DNA from: NVTR01 sp036479015
GTDB taxonomy: Bacteria; Pseudomonadota; Alphaproteobacteria; Rhodobacterales; Rhodobacteraceae
DNA length: 64,000 bases
Assembly: GCA_036479015.1 (NCBI GenBank)
Contig: JAZGFB010000048.1
Span: 69,060-133,059, forward strand
Reading direction: 5' to 3'
Shown one piece after another: positions 26,156 through 33,954 of this stretch (within the stretch, counting starts at the first letter, position 1; each line of letters opens with the position of its first letter). The translations under genes and the position numbers were made by a program. The notes below the pieces were generated by a model. That model was not told the origin of the DNA and made no database searches. It worked only from the letters and a program-made list of their open reading frames with translations.

Positions 26156-26581
26156 ATGACCCCGCAACGTGTCACCCTAATTACCCTTGGTGTTGCTGAT
26201 CTGAACCGCAGTGAAAAATTCTATGCAGCGATGGGTTGGAAGCCGACAAAACGTGACGAAGCCATCATTTTTTATCAGATGAATGGGTTGGTTTTGGGCC
26301 TGTTTGGCCGTGCAGCGCTGGCCGATGATCAGGGTCGGCCCGGGGCTGAGTTGGGCACAGGTGCCATGACTCTGGCGCAGAATTTCGTGACCAATGAAGA
26401 GGTGGACGCCGCCTATGCCCTGGCGCTTACGGCGGGCGCGACGCCGCTGAAAGCCCCCGAAAAAGTATTCTGGGGTGGGTATTCTGGCTATTATTCCGAC
26501 CCAGATGGCCATGTCTGGGAGGTGGCGATGAACCCATTTTCGCCGCCAAATGCAGATGGTAGTATTACCATGACGCCATAG
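26156..26581 (+). CDS. VOC-family (glyoxalase/bleomycin-resistance fold) protein
   Basis: This 141-residue protein has the paired beta-alpha-beta modules of the vicinal-oxygen-chelate fold. It begins 'RVTLITLGVADLNRSEKFYA' and ends 'GYYSDPDGHVWEVAMNP', where the aspartate/histidine/glutamate cluster is typical. Substrate is unknown; members include lyases, dioxygenases and binding proteins. I chose the ATG at 26156 because CAGGAG lies eight bases upstream. It stands alone between the mutarotase and the LysR gene. Confidence 0.82.
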   Translation: MTPQRVTLITLGVADLNRSEKFYAAMGWKPTKRDEAIIFYQMNGLVLGLFGRAALADDQGRPGAELGTGAMTLAQNFVTNEEVDAAYALALTAGATPLKAPEKVFWGGYSGYYSDPDGHVWEVAMNPFSPPNADGSITMTP

Positions 26582-26659
26582 ACGTATTACCACGTTGTTG
26601 GCGATCAGGTCGGGAAAACCAGCGGCGACATAACACGTAAGAGCGTTCAGGCTTTTGGC

Positions 26660-27544
26660 TTACGGCAAACACGCCCGCTTTAATTCTTCAGCAAACAACC
26701 GCATCCGGCGGTTCAGTCGGCGATCTTCGGCGTGAACCAGATATATTCCCAAAGCCGGAATGGTGATGCCAGGCAGTACTGATACAAGTTGACCAGCTGC
26801 CAGAGAACGGGACGCCACGAAATCAGGCAAACGGGCGATGCCAAGCCCACGCAGCGTCGCGTCCAAAAGAAACACACCGCTGTTTGAGTTCAAAAAGGGC
26901 TGAAACTCAAACGTTTGCGGTTTGCCTTTATCGGTGACGAAATCCCACACGGCCCGGCGCGCCGTTCGAAAATGCAACAACGGATGCGTGCGCAATTCTT
27001 CCAAGGATTGGGGGTCGGTATTGTCCTGGATATACTTCGGGCTGGCTAACAGCTGGTGCTGAACCGTGCCGATCCGCACGCCAGAAACAGCGCCCTCAAG
27101 TTCGGGCGTAATGCGAATGGTAAAGTCATAATTTTCCCGCGCAAGATCGACGGCACGGTCGTCAAAATCAACGGCCAGCTGAATTTCGGGGTGGCGGGTT
27201 TTGAACTTGATCAACACATTGTTCAGAAAGGCGATCCCGAAATCATGGGGTACAGATATATATAGCGGACCGGTTAGATCAGCTGATGTGTTGACGAAAT
27301 CGTCTTCAATTTCGTCAACATCCGCCACGGCCCGGATCGCGCGCTGGTGCAGTTCTTGCCCAGTTTCAGTAACCTCCCAAACGCCGGGAACGCGATCAAT
27401 CAGGCGTGTGCCATAGCGATCTTCCAGCAGGCCAAGCCGTCGACTTACGGCGGACTTGGCGATCCCCAACTTGTCCGCAGCTTTGGAAATGCTACCGCTT
27501 TCAACGACAAGGACGAATAACCGCAGGTCTTCGATTTGGCCCAT
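26660..27544 (-). CDS. LysR-family transcriptional regulator
   Basis: This 294-residue regulator has an N-terminal winged helix-turn-helix (residues 1-60, 'SISKAADKLGIAKSAVSRR') and a substrate-binding-like effector domain. The ATG at 27544 is supported by GGAG six bases upstream; the in-frame TTG at 27556 lacks such a site. It is divergent from the metallo-beta-lactamase-fold gene. The 104-base gap contains a perfect dyad with a T-N11-A centre, so it probably controls both genes. The effector is unknown. Confidence 0.9.
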   Translation of the reverse strand: MGQIEDLRLFVLVVESGSISKAADKLGIAKSAVSRRLGLLEDRYGTRLIDRVPGVWEVTETGQELHQRAIRAVADVDEIEDDFVNTSADLTGPLYISVPHDFGIAFLNNVLIKFKTRHPEIQLAVDFDDRAVDLARENYDFTIRITPELEGAVSGVRIGTVQHQLLASPKYIQDNTDPQSLEELRTHPLLHFRTARRAVWDFVTDKGKPQTFEFQPFLNSNSGVFLLDATLRGLGIARLPDFVASRSLAAGQLVSVLPGITIPALGIYLVHAEDRRLNRRMRLFAEELKRACLP

Positions 27545-27571
27545 TTGGTTCTCCAATACAGAACGAATGCA

Positions 27572-27605
27572 TCTAATTTATGATCCTTGTTCCATAAATT
27601 AGAAC
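27572..27605. promoter_or_regulatory. Operator dyad for the LysR-type regulator
   Basis: TCTAATTTATG (27572-27582) is followed after ten bases by its exact complement CATAAATTAGA (27593-27603). Inside the right part, TTC-N9-GAA fits the LysR T-N11-A pattern. It is centred between the two divergent start codons. Confidence 0.7.
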
Positions 27606-27648
27606 GATATATTTGTCGAGTCCAATAAACCAGCAACAGGAGAACCCC

Positions 27649-28608
27649 ATGAAACATTTCGTACTAAGTGCCGCCGCGATACTCGGCATGGCAGGAACTG
27701 CCCTGGCCCAGGATCCGGTCTGGGATGGCAATACAGTTGTCCTTGAAAGCCAGAAACTGGCCGAGGGCGTGTTCGCCGTCATCCCGACCGGTGCCAATGA
27801 AATGGCCGCGGCCGGATTTCCAATTGCAACTACGGGCGGGTTTGTGATCGGTGAAAATGGTGTTCTGGTTGTCGAATCCATGCTGAACGAGCGTCTGAAT
27901 AATCAGCTGTTTGATCTGATCGCCGCTGAAACGGATCAGCCGGTGCGCTATCTGGTGAACACCAGCCATCATGGTGACCATTCTTATGGCAACCAATATT
28001 TGCCGGACAGTATCGCCATTATCCAGCACGCCAATGCCGCCGCCTATATCGCGGATTATATCGAACCCGACAAAGCCTTTATGATCCAGAACTTTGGTAA
28101 AGGTCGCGGCATTGAAGAAGTGGTTGCGACTGATGCGGAGATATTGTTGGGCGCTGGCGGCAGCATGACAATTGATCTGGGCGGGGTGTCCGTGGACATC
28201 AAAGACTTTGGGTTTGCCCAAACCGGTGGCGATCTGTTCGTATCTGTTGCCAGTGCAAATGTCGTATGGACAGGTAATGCAATTGTTGCCCAGGCTCCTG
28301 CCGTGCCGTGGTTGCTGGACGGACATCTGGTTGAAACCCGCGACACGTTCCAAAACGTCTATGACGCGTTTGATGCGGATACTAAGGTCGTGCCGGGCCA
28401 TGGGCCGGTCACCGATATCGCCGCCATCAAATGGGGCGTCGATTACCTGACGGCGATCGAAACAGATGTGACAGCGGCCATATCATCGGGTCTGAGCCTG
28501 GAAGATACCGTTGCCCGTGTTCAGCTGCCAGACTTTCAGGGCTATGCCCTGTTTGGTTGGGTCCACCCGAACATGAACGTGCCGGCGGCTTACAACGATC
28601 TGAAATAG
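27649..28608 (+). CDS. Exported metallo-beta-lactamase-fold protein with altered metal site
   Basis: This 319-residue protein has a signal peptide (1-20, cleaved at ALA-QD) and the MBL fold. The usual HxHxDH motif reads SHHGDH (106-111), so the first histidine is serine. The expected histidine before T-x-G-D is glutamine ('AQTGGD', near 191). The expected aspartate after 'VVWTG' is asparagine (N210). The late 'PGHGP' histidine (near 251) is kept. At least three metal ligands are thus replaced, suggesting a mononuclear site or a non-catalytic role. The closest functional group is the periplasmic quinoprotein-linked hydrolases. AACAGGAGAA precedes the start. Confidence 0.82.
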   Translation: MKHFVLSAAAILGMAGTALAQDPVWDGNTVVLESQKLAEGVFAVIPTGANEMAAAGFPIATTGGFVIGENGVLVVESMLNERLNNQLFDLIAAETDQPVRYLVNTSHHGDHSYGNQYLPDSIAIIQHANAAAYIADYIEPDKAFMIQNFGKGRGIEEVVATDAEILLGAGGSMTIDLGGVSVDIKDFGFAQTGGDLFVSVASANVVWTGNAIVAQAPAVPWLLDGHLVETRDTFQNVYDAFDADTKVVPGHGPVTDIAAIKWGVDYLTAIETDVTAAISSGLSLEDTVARVQLPDFQGYALFGWVHPNMNVPAAYNDLK

Positions 28609-28626
28609 TCCCGACGACAATCAAAG

Positions 28627-28657
28627 AGCCGCCCTTGACCGGGCGGTTCCATTTTCT
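28627..28657 (+). terminator. Terminator after the MBL-fold gene
   Basis: AGCCGCCC and GGGCGGTT pair around a six-base loop, and CCATTTTCT follows. The stem includes one G-U pair and the T run is short, so efficiency is uncertain. Confidence 0.65.
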
Positions 28658-28726
28658 ACCGGGTGCTGTTCTAATAATAAGCACAGAGGCATCGAATAAA
28701 TGCACCTCTTGCCACACACACAATCA

Positions 28727-28742
28727 GGTTAGAACGCTAACC
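28727..28742. promoter_or_regulatory. Dyad in the leader of the quinone-reductase gene cluster
   Basis: GGTTAG-AACG-CTAACC is a perfect six-base inverted repeat 19 bases before the glutathionyl-hydroquinone reductase start. It could be a repressor site or an mRNA hairpin near the ribosome-binding site AAAGGA. Confidence 0.4.
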
Positions 28743-28761
28743 CAACCCGAAAGGAAAAATC

Positions 28762-29742
28762 ATGGGACTTTTGCAGGACGGCAAGTGGGTCGATCAATGG
28801 TATGACACCAAGGCTACAGATGGGCGGTTTGTACGCAAAGCACCACAGTTTCGCAGCTGGATCACCGTGGACGGTTCCGCCGGGCCAAGTGGCGAAGCCG
28901 GATTTAAGGCCGAGGCCGGACGCTATCATTTATATGTGTCACTGGCCTGCCCATGGGCGCATCGCACCCTTATTTTTCGCGCCTTAAAGGGGCTGGATAA
29001 GATGATCTCAATCTCGGTTGTGCATTGGTTCATGGCCGATCAGGGTTGGACGTTTCAGGCCGGTGACGGCACGGTTCCAGACACGGTGAATGGATCAAAA
29101 TTGATGCATCAGGTATATACCGCCGCACGGTCTGACTATTCTGGTCGGGTGACTGTTCCGGTTTTGTGGGACAAAAAGAACAATACTATTGTTACCAACG
29201 AATCCTCTGAAATCATTCGCATGTTCAATTCGGCCTTTGACGGGATCGGGGCGACGCCCGGCGATTATTACCCGGAACCGTTGCGTGAAGAAATCGACAG
29301 GGTGAACGAACGCATCTATGGCACGCTGAATAATGGTGTCTACAAGGCGGGTTTTGCGACCACGCAGGCCGCCTATGAAGAGGCAGTAATGCCGCTGTTT
29401 GACACGCTTGACTGGCTGGAACAGCGGCTGTCAAAACAGCGCTATCTGGTTGGCAATGCCATCACCGAGGCCGATTGGCGGCTGTTCACAACGTTGGTGC
29501 GGTTTGATCCGGTTTATGTCGGGCATTTCAAATGCAACATTAGGCGTATCATCGATTACCCGAACCTGTCGGGCTATATTCACGAGCTTTACCAGCAGCC
29601 CGGTGTCGCCGCGACCGTTGATATGGAACATATCAAAAACCACTACTATGGCAGCCACGAAACCATCAACCCATCCCGCGTTGTTCCGGTTGGGCCAGAG
29701 ATTGATTTCGCAGCCCCCCATGACCGTGCCCGGCTTGTCTAA
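28762..29742 (+). CDS. Glutathionyl-hydroquinone reductase (Xi-class GST), copy 1
   Basis: This 326-residue protein has the Xi-class active site 'SLACPWAHRTLIF' with the catalytic cysteine near residue 57. Other family segments are 'VTVPVLWDKKNNTIVTNESS' and the C-terminal 'DYPNLSGYIHELYQQPGV'. Such enzymes reduce glutathionyl-hydroquinones to free hydroquinones and thereby rescue quinone-glutathione adducts. It heads a four-gene run ending in a second copy at 31879. Identity between the two copies is clearly partial, so they are not a recent duplication. Confidence 0.9.
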   Translation: MGLLQDGKWVDQWYDTKATDGRFVRKAPQFRSWITVDGSAGPSGEAGFKAEAGRYHLYVSLACPWAHRTLIFRALKGLDKMISISVVHWFMADQGWTFQAGDGTVPDTVNGSKLMHQVYTAARSDYSGRVTVPVLWDKKNNTIVTNESSEIIRMFNSAFDGIGATPGDYYPEPLREEIDRVNERIYGTLNNGVYKAGFATTQAAYEEAVMPLFDTLDWLEQRLSKQRYLVGNAITEADWRLFTTLVRFDPVYVGHFKCNIRRIIDYPNLSGYIHELYQQPGVAATVDMEHIKNHYYGSHETINPSRVVPVGPEIDFAAPHDRARLV

Positions 29743-29754
29743 GGAACCCCAGAA

Positions 29755-31296
29755 ATGACCGAAAAAACTGTCCCTATTATTGCCGCGACTTTCCCCAAAA
29801 AGGTCGCACTTGAGGCAGGCAAAAATTATTATTGGTGCCGCTGTGGCAAATCCGCGAGCCAACCGTTTTGTGATGGCTCACATGCGGGTACCGGTATCAC
29901 GCCCCTGAAATTTACAGCCGAAAAAACCGGTGATGCAATTCTGTGCCAATGCAAATCCAGCGCCGACGCGCCCTTTTGCGACGGCACCCATGCAGCCCTT
30001 GGCGATCTGTCGGCTGGTGATCCCGCCCCGGCGCCAAAATCCAAGGTGCCAGCGGCGGCACCAACGCCTGAGGAACCAACAGTTGCCCGTATCCACGAAC
30101 TGGCGCGCGACGGGCTGTCCAAACTGGGCCACCACGGCGAAATGGGGTCAATGGGGGTGCCGCGCAAAGATCTGCCGCACTGGGACGATATTCAGATACT
30201 ACCCGCGCAATTGGCGCGAAAACCGTTGTTGGATGATGTGTCCGTAGCAACCTCGGTCACCATCGGCCCGCGCGCTGCTAAACCGTTGCAACTGGATATT
30301 CCGCTGTTCGTGTCAGACATGAGCTTTGGAGCCCTGTCAGAAGAAGCCAAAACCGCACTTTCCCGTGGGGCTGAAATGGCCGGCACTGGCATCTGTTCCG
30401 GTGAGGGTGGCATGCTGGCCGAAGAACAGGCCGAGAATTCACGCTATTTCTATGAACTTGCCTCGGCACGGTTTGGCTGGAAACCAGAACTGGTCGACCG
30501 GGTGCAGGCGTTTCATTTCAAGGGTGGCCAAGGTGCCAAAACCGGAACCGGCGGGCACCTGCCCGGTGACAAAGTACAGGGCAAGATCGCCCAAGTGCGC
30601 GGGCTGGAACCGGGCCAAGCAGCAATTTCACCAGCGACATTCCCGGATCTGCACACGCCTGAAGATTTCCGCAAACTGGCCGATGAGGTCCGTGAACGGT
30701 CCGGCGGTATTCCGATTGGCTTCAAGCTGTCGGCCAATCATATCGAGGATGATATCGACTTTGCGCTGGCCGCCAGCGCGGACTACATCATCTTGGACGG
30801 GCGCGGTGGCGGCACCGGTGCTGCTCCGCTGATATTCCGTGACCATATTTCGGTGCCAACCATCCCGGCACTTGCGCGGGCCCGCAAACACCTGGACGCG
30901 AAAACCGGACGCGAAGTTACGCTGGTGATCACCGGCGGCTTGCGCGTTGCCGAAGATTTTTGCAAGGCCATGGCCATGGGCGCAGATGCGGTTGCGCTTA
31001 GTAATTCTGCCATGCAGGCCGTGGGCTGTATTGCGGCGCGCATGTGTAATACCAACAATTGCCCGGTTGGCGTTGCCACGCAAAAACCTGAACTGCGCAA
31101 ACGGCTGGACGTGCAGGTTGGTGCCGAAAAACTGGCGCGGTATTTCGGGGCGTCGGTGGAACTGATGCAGGTCCTCGCCCGCGCCTGCGGTCACTCTGAC
31201 CTTTCGGAATTTAACCCCGACGACATCACGACATGGAAACGCGAAATGGCCGATTTAAGCGGTGTGCATTTTGCCGGCCTGAGCGGAAGGGACTGA
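29755..31296 (+). CDS. FMN-binding glutamate-synthase-family protein fused to two CDGSH domains
   Basis: This 513-residue fusion has two N-terminal CDGSH iron-sulfur domains, 'CRCGKSASQPFCDGSH' (about 28-43) and 'CQCKSSADAPFCDGTH' (about 64-79), each offering the 3-Cys/1-His ligand set for a 2Fe-2S cluster. From about 115 on is the FMN-binding domain of glutamate synthase, with 'GGQGAKTGTGGHLPG', 'DGRGGGTGAAP' and the cysteine-rich 'CNTNNCPVGVATQ'. The amidotransferase domain is absent, so ammonia-dependent glutamate synthesis or another flavin reduction is possible. It lies 12 bases after a GST gene and five before the hemerythrin gene. Confidence 0.88.
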   Translation: MTEKTVPIIAATFPKKVALEAGKNYYWCRCGKSASQPFCDGSHAGTGITPLKFTAEKTGDAILCQCKSSADAPFCDGTHAALGDLSAGDPAPAPKSKVPAAAPTPEEPTVARIHELARDGLSKLGHHGEMGSMGVPRKDLPHWDDIQILPAQLARKPLLDDVSVATSVTIGPRAAKPLQLDIPLFVSDMSFGALSEEAKTALSRGAEMAGTGICSGEGGMLAEEQAENSRYFYELASARFGWKPELVDRVQAFHFKGGQGAKTGTGGHLPGDKVQGKIAQVRGLEPGQAAISPATFPDLHTPEDFRKLADEVRERSGGIPIGFKLSANHIEDDIDFALAASADYIILDGRGGGTGAAPLIFRDHISVPTIPALARARKHLDAKTGREVTLVITGGLRVAEDFCKAMAMGADAVALSNSAMQAVGCIAARMCNTNNCPVGVATQKPELRKRLDVQVGAEKLARYFGASVELMQVLARACGHSDLSEFNPDDITTWKREMADLSGVHFAGLSGRD

Positions 31297-31301
31297 CGCG
31301 T

Positions 31302-31868
31302 ATGGCCCAGGATTTTGACATGCGCAACCAAGGCATGCCTGCCCAAATGCAGATCCTGTTAGACACCTATCCCCGCGATACCTGGGAAGCCCACCCTGGC
31401 TTCAAACAGAAAACCGAGCATTGGTTGGGTGCCCATAAGATGTTTCGCCAACTGGGCGGCATCATTCGCACAGAGACCGAAAAATTTCTGGACAAGTCGC
31501 GCGGTGCAGATGAATTCGCAGCGCGCTTGTCCTACTACGGTGACATGATTGTTCGAAACTTACACGGGCATCACAGTTGGGAAGATCACAGTTATTTCCC
31601 TGAACTGTCGGCTGCTGATCCAAGGTTTGACGCTGGGTTAGAGATTCTGGAAAAAGACCATCAGGAACTGGACGTTGTCCTAGAAAGTTTTTCACAATCG
31701 GCCAACCGTGTCATACAATTGGCGCAGCTGGATAAGAAACAGATGCGCAATGAGGCGGGTGAATTGCACGCCATAGCCGAAACCATAGAAGCGTTTCTGG
31801 AGCGACACCTAAGCGATGAAGAAGAACTTGCGGTGCCGATTATTTTGCATCACCGTTTGCGGGGGTAG
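31302..31868 (+). CDS. Hemerythrin-domain protein
   Basis: This 188-residue four-helix protein has the di-iron ligand pattern of hemerythrins: 'HGHHSWEDHSYFPEL' near residue 87, 'LEKDHQELD' near 115, and 'ERHLSDEEELAVPIILHH' near the end. It may bind oxygen, nitric oxide or iron, or act in stress sensing. The ATG at 31302 follows the preceding stop closely, with GGAAGGGA about 11 bases upstream. Position inside a run of quinone and iron-sulfur genes suggests a role in oxidative or nitrosative stress. Confidence 0.85.
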   Translation: MAQDFDMRNQGMPAQMQILLDTYPRDTWEAHPGFKQKTEHWLGAHKMFRQLGGIIRTETEKFLDKSRGADEFAARLSYYGDMIVRNLHGHHSWEDHSYFPELSAADPRFDAGLEILEKDHQELDVVLESFSQSANRVIQLAQLDKKQMRNEAGELHAIAETIEAFLERHLSDEEELAVPIILHHRLRG

Positions 31869-31878
31869 GGGGACAATA

Positions 31879-32919
31879 ATGAAAAAACCAGTGACCGATA
31901 CCGCTGTCGAAGAAAGCCAGAACGACGCTGTGAAGCGCCGCGCCAAGGGCGAGTTCGTGCGTGGCGTCAGCGGTTTTCGCAGTGTGTTGGGGGACGCGGA
32001 TTTCCCGGCAGAACCCGGGCGCTATCATCTGTTTGTTGCGCTGAATTGCCCCTGGTGCCACCGGGTGACGCTGGCGCGCAATGTGTTGGGCCTTCAGGAC
32101 GCCATATCGCTGGATGTTGTCTTTCCCAGCCGCACCGATGACACTGATCCCATCGCGCCGAACCTGTGGGAATTTAACCCAACGCGCAATGCAAGCCTGA
32201 CGGGCGCACCTCTGCCGGAATGCACGCCTGAAACAGGCACCGGCAACAATTTCCGGCTGGTGAAGCAGATTTACGCTGCTGAAGGGTCTGATGAGGGCTC
32301 GGTTCCGGTGCTTTACGACAAATACACCAAACGGATCGTCAACAACGAAAGCGCCGAGATTATCCGCATGCTTAACGATTCTGTGGGGGCTTTGGCTGGT
32401 TCCCATGCAAAGGTTGATCGCCCTGACCTGTACCCAACTGAAAGCGCCTTGCGCCATGAGATCGATACCCTCAACCAAGAGATTTACACCAACATAAACA
32501 ACGGGGCTTACAAGGCAGGGTTTTCGTCGGATCAAGCGGTCTATGCGGCGGCATTTGATGCCTATTTCAGTATGCTATCCGCACTAGAAGCACGGCTGGC
32601 CTCTGATGGGCGGCCCTTTCTGACCGGCGACAGGTTCACTGAATGCGACCTGCGCCTGTTTCCGACGCTCTATCGCCATGACCCGGTTTATTATCTGCGT
32701 ATGAAGCTGAATGGGGCCAGAATTCTGGACTACCCGCACCTGTGGCGCTGGCTGTGTCGCGTTTATGCGCTGCAAGGTGTTCCCGAAAGCAATTCGCTGG
32801 ACCATTGCCGACAAGGGTATTTCGGCCGCTCATGGAACAATGTCATCCCCCTCGGGCCTTTTATGCCACTGCCCTACCCAAAGGCCTACAAGCACCCCGA
32901 CCTGGCAAAGCTGCCCTAA
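31879..32919 (+). CDS. Glutathionyl-hydroquinone reductase (Xi-class GST), copy 2
   Basis: This 346-residue paralogue of the protein at 28762 has the active site 'ALNCPWCHRVTLARN', carrying a second cysteine (CPWC) where copy 1 has CPWA. The second cysteine could allow dithiol chemistry. Conserved segments include 'VPVLYDKYTKRIVNNESAEI' and 'DYPHLWRWLCRVYALQGV'. It starts ten bases after the hemerythrin stop and ends the redox operon. The tRNA-Lys gene follows in the opposite direction. Confidence 0.88.
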   Translation: MKKPVTDTAVEESQNDAVKRRAKGEFVRGVSGFRSVLGDADFPAEPGRYHLFVALNCPWCHRVTLARNVLGLQDAISLDVVFPSRTDDTDPIAPNLWEFNPTRNASLTGAPLPECTPETGTGNNFRLVKQIYAAEGSDEGSVPVLYDKYTKRIVNNESAEIIRMLNDSVGALAGSHAKVDRPDLYPTESALRHEIDTLNQEIYTNINNGAYKAGFSSDQAVYAAAFDAYFSMLSALEARLASDGRPFLTGDRFTECDLRLFPTLYRHDPVYYLRMKLNGARILDYPHLWRWLCRVYALQGVPESNSLDHCRQGYFGRSWNNVIPLGPFMPLPYPKAYKHPDLAKLP

Positions 32920-32946
32920 GTGTTCAAGAACTTTCATCGGGTAATG

Positions 32947-33022
32947 TGGTGAGCCGTGATGGGTTCGAACCATCGACCTACTGATTAAAAGTCAGTTGCT
33001 CTACCAACTGAGCTAACGGCCC
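32947..33022 (-). tRNA. tRNA-Lys (anticodon UUU)
   Basis: This 76-base cloverleaf includes an encoded CCA end. The acceptor stem GGGCCGT pairs with ACGGCTC with one G-U pair. The D arm contains AGCTCAGTTGGTAGAGC. The anticodon loop CTTTTAA gives UUU for lysine, and the T arm contains GGTTCGAACC. No integrated element is visible at its 3' end. Confidence 0.97.
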
Positions 33023-33034
33023 ACACGAGCGCTG

Positions 33035-33063
33035 TCACTAACGCCGAGGTCAGGCCTGGTCAA
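33035..33063 (-). promoter_or_regulatory. Candidate tRNA-Lys promoter
   Basis: On the minus strand TTGACC (33063-33058) is followed after 17 bases by TAGTGA (33040-33035). The -35 box is good and the -10 box is poor. Distance to the tRNA 5' end is suitable. Confidence 0.33.
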
Positions 33064-33117
33064 GCAAAATCCGATGTGTCCTTTTCAATTAATCTGACAC
33101 AGGCTATATCGCGGGTT

Positions 33118-33954
33118 ATGCTTGTAAACGCACCCTCAAATAGCCTGGCATTTTCCAAAATGCACGGCGCCGGAAATGACTTTGTAATCATTGATTCGCA
33201 AGGGCGGCCACCTGTGGTCACGGCGGAACTGGCCCGCGCCATAGGGGATCGGCACCGTGGGGTGGGGTTTGACCAGCTTGCCGAAATCCGCACAAGCGAT
33301 GATGCCGACATTCAGATAGATTTCTGGAACGCCGATGGATCCACGGCCGGGGCCTGCGGTAATGCCACCAGATGCATCGTTCAGCAGGCTATGGCCGGGT
33401 CTGGGCGCAAGCGGATGCTGGTCAAAACTGAACGCGGTTTGCTACAGGCAGAAATGGGCGCCGATGGGCAGGTCAGTGTCAATATGGGGATGCCGATCTT
33501 TGACTGGGCGGACATTCCTCTGGCCGTTGAAACTGACAGTGACCACCTGCCAATTGACGGTGACCCAGCCGCGGTTGGCATGGGCAACCCCCATTGCATA
33601 TTCTTCGTGCCTGACACGGACCAGGTTGATGTTACCGGCCGGGGCGGCAAAATTGAGCTTCACGCGCTTTTCCCTAAGGCAACCAATGTTGAATTCATCC
33701 AGGTCCTGTCACCAACCCAGCTGCGCATGCGGGTTTGGGAGCGGGGCACGGGAATCACGCTGGCCTGCGGTTCAGGCGCTTGCGCTGCCGCGGTTGCCGG
33801 CCATCGGCGCGGGCTGTGTGAGCGGCGGGTGCATATTGCTGTTGATGGTGGCGCACTGATGGTTGACTGGCGCGAAGACGGCGTCTGGTTGTCTGGCCCC
33901 ACCGCCCATGTCTTTAGCGGCACTTTTTCAACCGCCTTTCTGGGCAACATCTGA
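33118..33954 (+). CDS. dapF: Diaminopimelate epimerase
   Basis: This protein of about 278 residues converts LL- to meso-diaminopimelate for lysine and peptidoglycan synthesis. The two catalytic cysteines are in 'GACGNATRC' and 'LACGSGACAAA', and the start region has the family motif 'FSKMHGAGNDFVIID'. I chose the ATG at 33118; an in-frame GTG at 33076 adds residues not typical of the family. Its stop overlaps the mtaB start (TGATG), so the two are translationally coupled. Confidence 0.94.
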   Translation: MLVNAPSNSLAFSKMHGAGNDFVIIDSQGRPPVVTAELARAIGDRHRGVGFDQLAEIRTSDDADIQIDFWNADGSTAGACGNATRCIVQQAMAGSGRKRMLVKTERGLLQAEMGADGQVSVNMGMPIFDWADIPLAVETDSDHLPIDGDPAAVGMGNPHCIFFVPDTDQVDVTGRGGKIELHALFPKATNVEFIQVLSPTQLRMRVWERGTGITLACGSGACAAAVAGHRRGLCERRVHIAVDGGALMVDWREDGVWLSGPTAHVFSGTFSTAFLGNI

